DNA of 64,000 bases from Neisseria brasiliensis (GCF_009671065.1 NZ_CP046027.1:248001-312000); one strand, 5' to 3'; positions 9,037-17,880 are shown, counted from the stretch's first letter. Numbers and translations are program-made. The notes: generated by a model from the sequence alone, not told the origin.

Positions 9037-10083
9037 CTACTTCTGCCCGCCAAAATGAATGCGCGGATCCACCCACGAATAGGAAATATCCGACAACAAT
9101 TTCGCCAGCAGCCCCATCAGCGTGAACACATACAGCGTGCCCATCACCACCGGATAATCGCGTTTCATTACTGCTTCATAGGACAACAAGCCCAGCCCGT
9201 CGAGCGAAAACAGCGTTTCAATTAGCAGGCTGCCGGTGAAAAACGCGCCGATAAAGGCTGCCGGAAAGCCGGTAATCAGCGGAATCATGGCATTGCGGAA
9301 CACGTGCTTCCACAAAATCTGCCTCTCCGGCAAGCCTTTGGCACGGGCGGTATAGACGTATTGACGGCGGATTTCTTCGAGAAATACGTTTTTGGTCAAC
9401 ACCGTCATCACCGCCAGATTACCGGCCACCGAAGCGGTAATCGGCAAGGCCATGTGCCACAGATAATCTTTGATTTTGGCAAACGTGCTGAAATTTTCCC
9501 AGTCATCACTCACCAACCCGCCCTGCGGAAACCACGAGAAAAAGCTGCCGCCGCCAAACAACACCAGCAACACCAAACCCAACACAAACGGCGGAATGGT
9601 ATAGCCGACCAACACCACCATGCCGGTGAGCATATCAAAACGGCTGCCGTCGCGCACCGCCTTGGCAATGCCGAGCGGAATGCAAATCAGATAGGTCAGG
9701 AAAAACGTCCACAGCCCCAAGCTCATCGACACGGGCATTTTTTCTTTCACCAATTCAAACACCGTTTGATGATGAAAAAAGCTCTCGCCCAAATCAAAGC
9801 GGGCAAAACGGCCGACCATCTCGACAAAACGCGTCAACGGCGGTTTGTCAAACCCATAAAGCGCATTCAACGCCGCCATGTCATCGGCGCTTAAGTTGCC
9901 CGATTTCATCATATTTGTCGCACCGCTGCCCGCTTCGCCCACCGCCGCGCTTTGGGTCAACTGCTGCACCATCTGCTCTACCGGCCCACCCGGCACGAAT
10001 TGGATAATCGCAAACGTTACCGCCAGAATACCGAGCAGCGTGGGGATTAACAGTAATAAGCGTTGGAAAATATAACGCCACAT
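9037..10083 (-). CDS. yejB: Peptide ABC transporter permease (YejB-like)
   Basis: Permease of the DppB/OppB/YejB class, 348 residues from the chosen start MWRYIFQRLLLLIPTLLG. The long periplasmic insert near residues 45-110 and the motifs AIIQFVPGGPVEQ and YTARAKGLPERQILWKHVFRNA (EAA loop) are typical of YejB. About six transmembrane segments are visible. The start at 10083 is preferred because upstream residues are encoded by a DUS and have no family counterpart. First gene of the transporter group; no yejA is upstream. Confidence 0.92.
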   Translation of the reverse strand: MWRYIFQRLLLLIPTLLGILAVTFAIIQFVPGGPVEQMVQQLTQSAAVGEAGSGATNMMKSGNLSADDMAALNALYGFDKPPLTRFVEMVGRFARFDLGESFFHHQTVFELVKEKMPVSMSLGLWTFFLTYLICIPLGIAKAVRDGSRFDMLTGMVVLVGYTIPPFVLGLVLLVLFGGGSFFSWFPQGGLVSDDWENFSTFAKIKDYLWHMALPITASVAGNLAVMTVLTKNVFLEEIRRQYVYTARAKGLPERQILWKHVFRNAMIPLITGFPAAFIGAFFTGSLLIETLFSLDGLGLLSYEAVMKRDYPVVMGTLYVFTLMGLLAKLLSDISYSWVDPRIHFGGQK

Positions 10084-10106
10084 GGGATTTGCTTTCTTGA
10101 GTGTTG

Positions 10107-10144
10107 AGGCCGTCTGAAAAAGGTTTAAGGTTTTCAGACGGCCT
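10107..10144. repeat. Inverted DUS pair upstream of yejB
   Basis: Two AG-DUS in inverted orientation with an 11-base loop, between the CobW gene and yejB. They form a stem of about 13 bp and probably end transcription from the CobW side. Confidence 0.7.
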
Positions 10145-10202
10145 ATTGCGCTTATCAATGGCTCAATGATGTGTTTGCCGTGTATTAACTGTTCAGACGG
10201 CC

Positions 10203-11126
10203 TTACTCCATCGCTTCATTCAATTTCTGCTGAATCAAATCCGCGTCAAACGATTTGGCAATCAGTTCAAAACGCGAATCACGTCGCCATGAAACTTGGT
10301 TCGCGCCCCATTGGCCGTCCACCCAGTTGAGCCACACCCATGTACCGAGCACTTGAAACACGCCTTTAGCGCGTACTAAGCCTTCGGTCATTTTCGGCAG
10401 GTCGTTGAAAAAGTGGGTCAGACGTTCGCCGTCAAATTCTTTACCGGCAGGGAAAGTGAAGCCTTCGGATTGGAAACCCATGGTGTTGTCAGGCAAAGCT
10501 TTGATGCGGTAACGTGATTTTTCCACCACCGGAATATCCAGCCATTGGATATCAAGCTGGGCATTTTGCACTTCAACCACTTTGGCTTTCGGTGGGAACA
10601 ATTTGGCCGCTTTGTCGTGGAATTCGGCCATTTGCTCAGGCGTGCACAAATCGGTTTTGCTGGCCACCAGTACATCGCACACGCCGATTTGGTCTTTATA
10701 CAAGGCTTGGTTGGCATAATTCGGATCGATAAATTGGCGCGGATCAACCACGGTAAACACGGCGGCGATTTCCACCAAATCTTTCAACGGCGGCGCTTTG
10801 AGTTCGTCAATCACGCTGGCAGCGTGTGCCAAACCGCTGGCTTCAATCATCAGGCGGTCGGGTTCGGCATCGCGCAGCATTTTTTGCACGGTGCTGCCCA
10901 TTTGTGCACCGGCGGTACAACACAGGCAACCACCGGCGATTTCGGCCACGGGAATGCCGTCGTCGCTCAATACCGCGCCGTCAATACCGATTTCGCCAAA
11001 TTCGTTGACGATAATCACCCATTTTTCATTCGGGTCTTTTTGCGCCATCAGGCTTTTGAGCGCGGTGGTTTTGCCGGTGCCCAAGAAGCCGGAAATCAGG
11101 TGGACTTTGGTTTTCTTTACTGACAT
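10203..11126 (-). CDS. CobW/COG0523 family zinc-related GTPase
   Basis: G3E GTPase of the CobW/YeiR/ZigA group, 307 residues from MSVKKTKVHL. Visible: Walker A GFLGTGKTTALK near residue 14, the metal-binding GGCLCC motif near 68, Walker B-like MIEASGLAH near 92, the base-recognition segment ASKTDLC near 160, and the CobW C-terminal domain. Members next to zur act in zinc homeostasis and are thought to deliver zinc to client proteins under limitation. The gene overlaps the end of zur by 10 bases, so the two form an operon. Client unknown. Confidence 0.92.
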   Translation of the reverse strand: MSVKKTKVHLISGFLGTGKTTALKSLMAQKDPNEKWVIIVNEFGEIGIDGAVLSDDGIPVAEIAGGCLCCTAGAQMGSTVQKMLRDAEPDRLMIEASGLAHAASVIDELKAPPLKDLVEIAAVFTVVDPRQFIDPNYANQALYKDQIGVCDVLVASKTDLCTPEQMAEFHDKAAKLFPPKAKVVEVQNAQLDIQWLDIPVVEKSRYRIKALPDNTMGFQSEGFTFPAGKEFDGERLTHFFNDLPKMTEGLVRAKGVFQVLGTWVWLNWVDGQWGANQVSWRRDSRFELIAKSFDADLIQQKLNEAME

Positions 11127-11587
11127 TTCTTGCAAATTCCTGTTAAAACAACGTGTTCTTCTTTCAAGGCAAAGCCGCTTTCGGCCACACCGGCACGCAA
11201 GGCCGTCCATTCTTGGCTTAAGGTTTGCTCATCGACCGCGCCGCATTCGGTGCACACCAAAATAAACGCGCTGTGGTGGGTGGCGATTTCTTCGTCGTCA
11301 TGGCAATGGTCGCCGCACTCATGCTGCGCGTGGCTGCACAATACATAACCATTCACCGCCGCCACTTTGTGCAACACGCCCTGCTCCGCCCAAAAATCTA
11401 AGGCGCGGTAGGCGGTAGGCGGTGCGACCACGCCTTCGCTTTGCTGCTGCATCAGCGACAACACATTGTAGGCTTTAATCACGCCGGTTTGCTGCAACAC
11501 GATATCCAGCACCTGCTCGCGCAAAGCAGTCACCTGCGCGCCGTCGATGCGGGCTTGTTCTAAAATTTTCTGTTTCAAAGGATTCAT
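11117..11587 (-). CDS. zur: Zinc uptake regulator Zur (Fur family)
   Basis: Fur-family repressor, 156 residues. There is an N-terminal winged helix with ALREQVLDIVLQQ and PTAYRALDFWAEQGVLHKV, then a dimerisation domain with a Cys/His-rich stretch (SHAQHECGDHCHDDEE), the CTECG motif and the C-terminal CKKC, which together form structural and regulatory zinc sites. Pairing with a CobW GTPase and a Zur-type palindrome before rpmE2 elsewhere in the window favour Zur over Fur. Its own expression may start from the TATAAT box upstream. Confidence 0.92.
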   Translation of the reverse strand: MNPLKQKILEQARIDGAQVTALREQVLDIVLQQTGVIKAYNVLSLMQQQSEGVVAPPTAYRALDFWAEQGVLHKVAAVNGYVLCSHAQHECGDHCHDDEEIATHHSAFILVCTECGAVDEQTLSQEWTALRAGVAESGFALKEEHVVLTGICKKCQ

Positions 11588-11621
11588 AACGGGCTTTCAG
11601 ACGGCCTTTTCAGATGGCCTT

Positions 11622-11650
11622 ATTATAGCGTGTTTGTATGCATTCAGATA
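11622..11650 (-). promoter_or_regulatory. Possible zur promoter
   Basis: On the minus strand a perfect -10 TATAAT (11622-11627) is preceded at 17 bases by a weak -35 TATCTG (11645-11650). It lies 35 bases above the zur start, with two DUS-like copies in between, one of them degenerate. Confidence 0.4.
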
Positions 11651-11655
11651 CATCA

Positions 11656-11693
11656 AGGCCGTCTGAAAGCCTTGTGCTGCTTTCAGACGGCCT
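11656..11693. repeat. Inverted DUS pair (SDR terminator)
   Basis: AGGCCGTCTGAAAG / CTTTCAGACGGCCT with a 10-base loop, 12 bases past the stop of the minus-strand SDR gene. Likely terminator stem. Confidence 0.7.
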
Positions 11694-11704
11694 ATGAAGA
11701 AAAC

Positions 11705-12535
11705 TTATTTAAACCACGATTTGATTTTGCCGAATAATGAGGTGCTTTGTTTCTCAAAGCTCTCTTCCGCCACCGCCACAGCAGTGGTTTCTTCTTTGGT
11801 AACTTTGAGCGGGTTAAACGTTTGCGCCACCGGCATGATTTCAATGGCATTGACGTTCATGTGCGCCGGACGCTGATACAGCCACAAAGCGGTGTCGGCA
11901 ATGTCTTGCGGGCGGATAAACTGCACGTTTTTATACAAATCGGCCGCGCGTTCGTCGTCGCCTTTGAAGCGCACATTGGAAAACTCGGTATCGCCGCACA
12001 AGCCCGGCTCGATGTTGGTCACGCGGATGTTTTTACCTGCCAAATCCGCGCGTAGATTCAGACTAAACTGGCGCACAAATGCTTTAGTCGCGCCATACAC
12101 ATTGCCGCCCGGATAAGGGTAAGTGCCGGCAATCGAACCTAAATTCATGATGTAGCCCTGATTGCGTTCCACCATCTGCGGCAACACTTGGCGCGTGAGA
12201 AAAGTCAGGCCGACGATGTTGGTCTGGATCATGGTTTCCCAATCGCCGAAATCGGCTTTGTCGGCATTGTCTAAGCCTAAGGCCAAACCGGCATTATTGA
12301 TCAGGCAATCGATTTCGCTGAAGTTTTCCGGCAAGCTGTCGAGCGCGTTGCGGATGGATTCGGTTTTGGATACGTCCATTTCCAGCGCGTAGAACTGGCC
12401 GCCCAATTCATCGGCCAATGCCTGTAATTTGTCCAAACGGCGCGCCGCACCGATGACATGGTAGCCTGCCGCCACAAAACTGCGGCACATCGCCTCGCCG
12501 AATCCGGCAGAAGCGCCGGTAATCAAAATCGCCAT
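11705..12535 (-). CDS. Short-chain dehydrogenase/reductase (YdfG-like)
   Basis: Classical SDR of 276 residues. The cofactor site TGASAGFGEAMCRSF is near residue 6, INNAGLALG near 90, and the catalytic Ser-Tyr-Lys set reads NLGSIAGTYPYPGGNVYGATKAFV near 130-152. The first 250 residues resemble E. coli YdfG, an NADP-dependent 3-hydroxy acid/malonic semialdehyde reductase. A C-terminal tail of about 30 residues (KEETTAVAVAEESFEKQ and a basic end) is extra and could be an amphipathic anchor. Substrate not determinable. Confidence 0.88.
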   Translation of the reverse strand: MAILITGASAGFGEAMCRSFVAAGYHVIGAARRLDKLQALADELGGQFYALEMDVSKTESIRNALDSLPENFSEIDCLINNAGLALGLDNADKADFGDWETMIQTNIVGLTFLTRQVLPQMVERNQGYIMNLGSIAGTYPYPGGNVYGATKAFVRQFSLNLRADLAGKNIRVTNIEPGLCGDTEFSNVRFKGDDERAADLYKNVQFIRPQDIADTALWLYQRPAHMNVNAIEIMPVAQTFNPLKVTKEETTAVAVAEESFEKQSTSLFGKIKSWFK

Positions 12536-12567
12536 ACTGTTTCCTTTCGTTTTTCACACGGTTTTCA

Positions 12568-12646
12568 GGTATGATTGCATCATGTTATTTTTCAGACGAC
12601 CCGAGATCTCCGAGACCTCGCCGTCTTCAATCAAAACAATCATACC
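12568..12646. promoter_or_regulatory. Inverted repeat in the cytochrome c' leader
   Basis: GGTATGATTG at 12568-12577 is repeated in reverse complement at 12637-12646, with a second, imperfect nested stem (around CGAGATCTCCGAG) and a one-mismatch DUS between. A folded 5' leader or an operator pair is possible. No clear FNR box is seen. Confidence 0.35.
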
Positions 12647-12659
12647 ACAAGGACACACC

Positions 12660-13115
12660 ATGAAAATCAAAACTTCCCTGATTTTAGCGGCCACCGCTGC
12701 TTTTGCTCTTTCCGCCTGCGGCGGCGCACCAGCCGAACCTAAAGGGGCGATTTCCGAAGAGCGCACCGCCGCGTTCAAATCGATGATGCCGGAATTCATG
12801 AGCATGGGCAAAATGGTGAAAGGCGAAGAAACTTACGTGGTCGAAACCTTCAAAGCCAACGCCGCCAAATTTGCCGAAAGCAGCAAAAAGCCTTTTGAGC
12901 ATTTCCAATCCGACCCTCAAGGCAACGGCGATGCACTGCCGGCCATTTGGGCAGATGAAGCCAAGTTCAAAGCCGAAGAAGAAGAATTCCACGCAGCCGT
13001 GGCCAAGCTCAACGAAGCGGCACAAGGCGGTAATTTGGAAACCATCAAAGCCGCTTACGGCGAAGTGGGCGCAAGCTGCAAATCGTGTCACGATGTGTAC
13101 CGCAAGCCGAAATAA
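12660..13115 (+). CDS. Cytochrome c', lipoprotein type
   Basis: A 151-residue c-type cytochrome of the cytochrome c' family, which binds haem with an open site for NO and protects against nitrosative stress in Neisseria. A lipoprotein signal peptide ends in the lipobox LSAC (Cys near residue 20), so the mature protein should be lipidated in the periplasm or outer membrane. The four-helix-bundle body ends with the haem site CKSCH near residue 140, typical of the family. A purine-rich site (AAGGA) lies 9 bases before the ATG. Confidence 0.9.
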   Translation: MKIKTSLILAATAAFALSACGGAPAEPKGAISEERTAAFKSMMPEFMSMGKMVKGEETYVVETFKANAAKFAESSKKPFEHFQSDPQGNGDALPAIWADEAKFKAEEEEFHAAVAKLNEAAQGGNLETIKAAYGEVGASCKSCHDVYRKPK

Positions 13116-13128
13116 TCGGTTTTTTCGA

Positions 13129-13170
13129 CATAATCAAGGCCGTCTGAATATTCAGACGGCCTTGATTATG
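13129..13170. terminator. Perfect 42-base palindrome with DUS core
   Basis: The inverted DUS pair is extended by CATAATCAA on one side and its complement on the other, giving a stem of 21 bp without a spacer. It lies between convergent genes (cytochrome c' and the YqhA-like protein) and can terminate both. Confidence 0.8.
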
Positions 13171-13176
13171 TTGATT

Positions 13177-13656
13177 TCAATGCCGTAAACTCTTCATGGT
13201 CAACACCACCGCAGCCATCACCACCGCAATTGAAACCGCAAAATAAAGCGTTTCCAAAGTCGCACCGGCAGCCGCAATCTGCTCCAAAAACATGATTGCC
13301 AAAATCAGAGACGACACTTGCAAAATAATGATTTTCAAATCATGGAAACTACCAATATGCAAGGCTTTAAGAAACCGCGAATCATTATTCGGCTTGGCAG
13401 AAATAAAAAAGTGGTAGTGCGCAATACTGATGATTTGAAAAGTCAGCGCAATCAGCAAAACATCTAATATTTTCAGCAACATCACCGCCTGATATTGCAC
13501 ATCACTCGGTTCGCTGGGCAAGTTTTTAAAAAAGCCGACAATAAAATGCAATACCGCATTAATCGAAGCGATGTAAAGCAAAATCGAGGCGATAAAGCTG
13601 ACAATCACAATAATCAACACCATCCAGCGGCTGTTTCTGAAAATATTTTCTAACAT
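13177..13656 (-). CDS. YqhA/UPF0114 family membrane protein
   Basis: A 159-residue inner-membrane protein of the UPF0114 (YqhA) family with the typical N-terminus MLENIFRNSRWMVLI and three or four transmembrane segments (about 10-35, 60-80, 105-125, 130-150). The start at 13656 has an AGGAGA ribosome site 4 bases before ATG; a longer upstream frame is rejected. Function unknown. Confidence 0.85.
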   Translation of the reverse strand: MLENIFRNSRWMVLIIVIVSFIASILLYIASINAVLHFIVGFFKNLPSEPSDVQYQAVMLLKILDVLLIALTFQIISIAHYHFFISAKPNNDSRFLKALHIGSFHDLKIIILQVSSLILAIMFLEQIAAAGATLETLYFAVSIAVVMAAVVLTMKSLRH

Positions 13657-13798
13657 GCTTCTCCTATCTTGTCTTCGACTCTTTAAACGATGTACGACTT
13701 GGTCAAACATGAGTAACACAGGCTGTCTGAGATGTTTCAGACGGCCTGTATTTTCGGGTTTAGATTCAATCAGGCATCAAGCCCAATAGATTCAAACC

Positions 13799-15079
13799 TT
13801 ACAGCTTCCATTCGCTCAATTTGGCTTGGTATGCATCCAAATCGGCAATTGGACGGGTCGCTACACCGCTTTCCATCGCGGCTTTAGCAGTCGCCGCAGC
13901 AACGCGTGGCAACAGGCGTGAATCGAATGGGGTTGGAATCAGGTAATCCGCACCGAATTCAAATTTCTTGCCGTAAGCAGCAGCCACTTCTTCGGTTACT
14001 TCTTCCATCGCCAAATCAGCCAAGGCATACACGCAAGCCAGTTTCATTTCTTCGTTGATGGTGGTTGCACCGCAATCCAACGCACCACGGAAGATGAATG
14101 GGAAGCACAATACGTTGTTCACTTGGTTCGGGAAGTCGGAACGACCGGTACCGATTACCACGTCTGGACGGGTTTCTTTCGCCAATGGTGGCATGATTTC
14201 AGGATTTGGGTTGGCCATGGCAAATACGATTGGTTTGTCGTTCATGCTCAACAGCATTTCTGGTGTCAGCAAGTTGGCACCTGACAAGCCCAAAAAGATG
14301 TCTTTGCCTTTTACAGCATCGGCCAAGTTACGTGCACCGGGGTCTTCTACCGCGTAGAATTTTTTCGATTCGTCCATGCGGTCTTTGTCTTCGCGGGTTT
14401 GGTAAATCACACCTTTAGAGTCGCACACGGTCACGTTTTCACGTTTCAGGCCGACTGCCAACAATTGGTTCAAACACGCAATCGCAGCAGCACCTGCGCC
14501 GGAACACACCAAAGTGGCTTCGCTGATGTCGCGGCCGGTGTGGCGCAAAGCATTCAATACAGCGGCAGCGGTGATGATGGCGGTGCCGTGTTGGTCGTCG
14601 TGGAATACTGGAATTTTGCAGCGTTTGCGCAATTCGCTTTCGATGTAGAAGCACTCAGGGGCTTTGATGTCTTCCAAGTTGATACCGCCGAAAGTCGGCT
14701 CCAATGCAGCGATGATGTCGACTAATTTTTGTGGGTCTTTTTCGTCGATTTCAATATCAAATACATCCACGCCGGCGAATTTTTTGAACAATACGCCTTT
14801 GCCTTCCATAACAGGCTTACCGGCCAATGCGCCAATGTTGCCCAAGCCTAAAACGGCGGTACCGTTGGAAATCACGCCAACCAAATTACCTTTAGAAGTG
14901 TATTTGTAGGCGGCTTGTGGGTCGGCTTCGATTTCCAAGCAAGGGAATGCAACACCCGGAGAGTAGGCCAATGCCAAATCTTCCGAAGTGCTCAGAGATT
15001 TTGTCGGGGTAACGGATACTTTACCCGGAACGGGGAATTCGTGAAATTTCAGTGATGCTTCTTTTAATGTGTTTTCCAT
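13799..15079 (-). CDS. maeB: NADP-type malic enzyme
   Basis: Malic enzyme, oxidative decarboxylation of malate to pyruvate. At 426 residues it has only the malic domain and the NAD(P)-binding domain and lacks the phosphotransacetylase-like C-terminal domain of E. coli MaeB. Visible: the tyrosine region LALAYSPGVAFPCLEI, VGVISNGTAVLGLGNIG, the metal site VFHDDQHGTAIITAAA, and the dinucleotide site VCSGAGAAAIACLNQLL. It links the C4 pool to pyruvate and makes reducing power. Confidence 0.94.
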   Translation of the reverse strand: MENTLKEASLKFHEFPVPGKVSVTPTKSLSTSEDLALAYSPGVAFPCLEIEADPQAAYKYTSKGNLVGVISNGTAVLGLGNIGALAGKPVMEGKGVLFKKFAGVDVFDIEIDEKDPQKLVDIIAALEPTFGGINLEDIKAPECFYIESELRKRCKIPVFHDDQHGTAIITAAAVLNALRHTGRDISEATLVCSGAGAAAIACLNQLLAVGLKRENVTVCDSKGVIYQTREDKDRMDESKKFYAVEDPGARNLADAVKGKDIFLGLSGANLLTPEMLLSMNDKPIVFAMANPNPEIMPPLAKETRPDVVIGTGRSDFPNQVNNVLCFPFIFRGALDCGATTINEEMKLACVYALADLAMEEVTEEVAAAYGKKFEFGADYLIPTPFDSRLLPRVAAATAKAAMESGVATRPIADLDAYQAKLSEWKL

Positions 15080-15284
15080 TAGGATAATCCTGTTGCAATA
15101 ATTTACGCTGTGAAGAGTGTATGCCGTCTGAAAATCGGTCAGGCGGTAGTATACAAAAGCAAGTAAATATCTATGATTTCAAGCCGATGTAATTAGACGT
15201 AATTTTAACATGCAACCTGAAGCGGGCATACCGATAATTTGATTATTTTTGTCAACAATAGGAAAGTATTTGATAAGACGCAAT

Positions 15285-15329
15285 AAAGGCCGTCTGAAAA
15301 ACCTTCATTGTGTTTTTCAGACGGCCTTT
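15285..15329 (-). terminator. DUS-pair terminator of tmk
   Basis: Inverted AG-DUS extended to AAAGGCCGTCTGAAAAAC and its complement, with A and T runs flanking the stem. It lies 15 bases after the tmk stop on the minus strand. Confidence 0.8.
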
Positions 15330-15343
15330 TGTTTAATTTTGAA

Positions 15344-15964
15344 TCAAAGCCCGAAATGGCGGCTTAATGCCGTTTCAATATCCTGTTTAACCTGTTCGCG
15401 CTCACGATTGCTGTCAATCACGGCGTAGCGGTTTGGCGCGGCGGCGGCACGGTTGAGATACACCTCGCGCACGCGCACAAAAAAATCGGCCTGCTCTTGC
15501 TCGAAGCGGTCTTTTTCGCGGCTCTTATTGATGCGCGCCATCGACACCTCAAGTGGCACATCCAGCAACACCGTCAAATCCGGTCGCAAACTTTCCTGCA
15601 CCCAGTTTTCCAATACTTCAATATCCTGCAACGGCACACCGCGGCCGCCGCCCTGATAGGCAAACGTGGCATCGGTAAAACGGTCGGACACCACATGAAT
15701 GCCTTTTTCCAACGCCGGCAAAATCACGTCTTCCAAATGCTGCTGGCGCGCGGCAAACATCAGTAACGTTTCTGCCCGCAGGCTGACTTGGGTTTGCGGA
15801 TTCAGCAACAATTCGCGCAAGGCTTCGCCCATTGCTGTGCCGCCCGGCTCGCGCGTAAACACCACTGGCAATCCGCGTTCATCAAACCATGCCTGCATCA
15901 CGGCCAAATTGGTTGATTTTCCGGCACCGTCTATGCCGTCGAGCGTAATGAATTGGGCGTTCAT
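15344..15964 (-). CDS. tmk: Thymidylate kinase
   Basis: dTMP kinase, 206 residues, making dTDP for DNA synthesis. P-loop LDGIDGAGKSTN near residue 8, the DR(Y/F) motif VVSDRFTDATFAYQG near 90, and a lid region with INKSREKDRFE near 145. It follows mltG on the same strand with an 83-base gap holding a DUS pair; mltG-tmk adjacency is common in proteobacteria. Confidence 0.96.
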   Translation of the reverse strand: MNAQFITLDGIDGAGKSTNLAVMQAWFDERGLPVVFTREPGGTAMGEALRELLLNPQTQVSLRAETLLMFAARQQHLEDVILPALEKGIHVVSDRFTDATFAYQGGGRGVPLQDIEVLENWVQESLRPDLTVLLDVPLEVSMARINKSREKDRFEQEQADFFVRVREVYLNRAAAAPNRYAVIDSNREREQVKQDIETALSRHFGL

Positions 15965-15987
15965 GGGATTCCTTTAATCTAAATAAT

Positions 15988-16030
15988 AGCCGTCTGAAAT
16001 TCTACAATAATATTGTATTTTCAGACGGCC
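15988..16030. repeat. Inverted DUS pair between mltG and tmk
   Basis: AGCCGTCTGAAAT and TTTTCAGACGGCC with an AT-rich inner stem (ACAATA-ATATTGT). A likely partial terminator or attenuator for mltG. Confidence 0.65.
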
Positions 16031-16047
16031 TTTCATTGATACTAAAA

Positions 16048-17043
16048 TTACTTTTTCAAAATATACTTACGCACAGCGGCGTTGTGTTCATCCAAAGTAT
16101 GGCTGAATTGACTCAAGCCGGTGCCATCCATACGGGACACAAAATACAGGTATTTCTCAGTCGAAGGATGCGCGGCGGCTTCCAACGCGGCTTTGCCCGG
16201 CAAGGCAATCGGGGTCGGCGTGAGACCGGCCCGAGTATAAGTATTGTAAGGTGTATCGCGGCGTAAATCGGCTTTGCTGATTTTGCCCTGATACGCTGCA
16301 CCCATGCCGTAAATTACAGTAGGATCGGTTTGCAGGCGCATGCCGATGGCCAAACGATTTTTAAACACCGACGACACATGCGCGCGATCGGCCGGATGGC
16401 CGGTTTCTTTTTCGATGATGCTCGCCATAATCAGCAATTCATACGGATTTTTATATGGCAAACCGCTTTGACGCTCATCCCATGCGGCGCTAAGTTCGCA
16501 CTGCATGGTTTTATAGGCCAAACGGTAAATCTGAATATCGCTGCTGTCGGCATCGATTTCGTAGCTATCCGGGAAGAACTGGCCTTCCGGATTCGGATTC
16601 AGCGCCTCCGGCGCGATTTCAGCCATCAGCTTTTCATCGCTCCATTGGGCGGTGTCGTGCTGAATGCTCTCGGTTTCGTTGATGATTTTGCGCATGGTGG
16701 CAAAACGCATGCCTTCAACAATTTTCACGCTTACGGTATCCGGACGGCCGCTGCGTAATTTTTGCAACACATCCCACGCCGAAGCTTTGGCCGGCATACG
16801 GTAGGTACCTGCTTTTAATTGATCGTGCATACCGGTTGCATACGCGGCCAACATTAAAACATGGCGGTTGTAAATCAAGTCGTCGTCAGCCAATTTGCGG
16901 CTCACCGATGAAATGCCTTGGTTTTTAGCCACTTTTACGCGATAGGTTTTGCCGTTGTCTTTCGGCACGAACAACAACGCCGTCACCGTAGCAATTACGG
17001 CCAGCAAAAACACCAGCAGCCATTTCAACAATTTATTCAACAT
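16048..17043 (-). CDS. mltG: Endolytic murein transglycosylase MltG
   Basis: YceG/MltG family, 331 residues. One N-terminal transmembrane helix at about 8-26 anchors it in the inner membrane; a LysM-like region follows (KVAKNQGISSVSRKLADDD), then the catalytic domain with MASIIEKETGHPADR (catalytic Glu) near residue 213 and the conserved DPTVIYGMG and YNTYTRAGLTPTPIALPGKAALEAA blocks. It cleaves nascent glycan strands and sets their length. Confidence 0.94.
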   Translation of the reverse strand: MLNKLLKWLLVFLLAVIATVTALLFVPKDNGKTYRVKVAKNQGISSVSRKLADDDLIYNRHVLMLAAYATGMHDQLKAGTYRMPAKASAWDVLQKLRSGRPDTVSVKIVEGMRFATMRKIINETESIQHDTAQWSDEKLMAEIAPEALNPNPEGQFFPDSYEIDADSSDIQIYRLAYKTMQCELSAAWDERQSGLPYKNPYELLIMASIIEKETGHPADRAHVSSVFKNRLAIGMRLQTDPTVIYGMGAAYQGKISKADLRRDTPYNTYTRAGLTPTPIALPGKAALEAAAHPSTEKYLYFVSRMDGTGLSQFSHTLDEHNAAVRKYILKK

Positions 17044-17161
17044 GGTAGGATGTGTTATTAAGTTTAATCGGGCGACAGTATAACCGAATGCGCTGTCTTT
17101 GCCGAAGATTTACACTTAACGCAGCATTTATCGAATAAAAGTATTAAAGGCCGTCTGAAAC

Positions 17162-17719
17162 ATGAATTTCGCATCTTCTTGGCAACAAGGCCGTTGGTCG
17201 GCTGCCCGCCAAGCCCATTCTCCCAATTTTGAAACGCGCCCTGCCGGCGAGAAAATCTCGCTGGTGGTGCTGCACAATATTTCCCTGCCGCCCTTTGAAT
17301 ATGGCAACGGCGCGGTAGAAAAGCTGTTTACCAACCAAATCCAGCCGCAAGAACATCCGTTTTTCAGCGTAATTCACACCTTGCGCGTCTCCAGCCATTT
17401 TTTCATCACCCGCGAAGGAGAAGCGGTACAATTCGTTTCGTGCGACGATATGGCCTACCATGCCGGAGTATCGTCATTTCAAGGACGGGAAAAATGTAAC
17501 CAGTTTTCCATCGGCATTGAAATGGAAGGCTGCGATTTTGAGCCGTTTACTGAAGCACAATACCAAACCTTGCACCATCTATTAAATGCATTACAAGCAC
17601 ATTACCCTATCGAGGCTGTCACCGGTCATCAGGATATTGCCCCCGACCGCAAAACCGATCCGGGTCATTTTTTCGATTGGGCGCGTTTAATCAAAGCGGG
17701 TTTTCCTGTCGAGCGTTGA
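17162..17719 (+). CDS. ampD: 1,6-anhydro-N-acetylmuramyl-L-alanine amidase AmpD
   Basis: Cytoplasmic zinc amidase of peptidoglycan recycling, 185 residues. N-acetylmuramoyl-L-alanine amidase fold with zinc-site residues in VVLHNISLPP near residue 36 and GHQDIAPDRKTDPGHFFDW near 158, the last being diagnostic for AmpD rather than AmpDh proteins. The ATG follows a DUS directly, leaving no strong ribosome site. It is divergent from mltG across a 118-base gap, so two cell-wall genes share a promoter region. Confidence 0.94.
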   Translation: MNFASSWQQGRWSAARQAHSPNFETRPAGEKISLVVLHNISLPPFEYGNGAVEKLFTNQIQPQEHPFFSVIHTLRVSSHFFITREGEAVQFVSCDDMAYHAGVSSFQGREKCNQFSIGIEMEGCDFEPFTEAQYQTLHHLLNALQAHYPIEAVTGHQDIAPDRKTDPGHFFDWARLIKAGFPVER

Positions 17720-17880
17720 CTTTTTCAGACGGCCTGAAGCAAAGTTGCCGCCGGTTTTATGCTTAATGCTGTCAGAACAGGTAAATTTCGTTATAATCCG
17801 AACATTACCGTGATGTCCCGATTGCGGTTCAAGTCCGGCATTGCGCCACTCCAGAAATTACTTCCCCGAGAGTGCCCACC

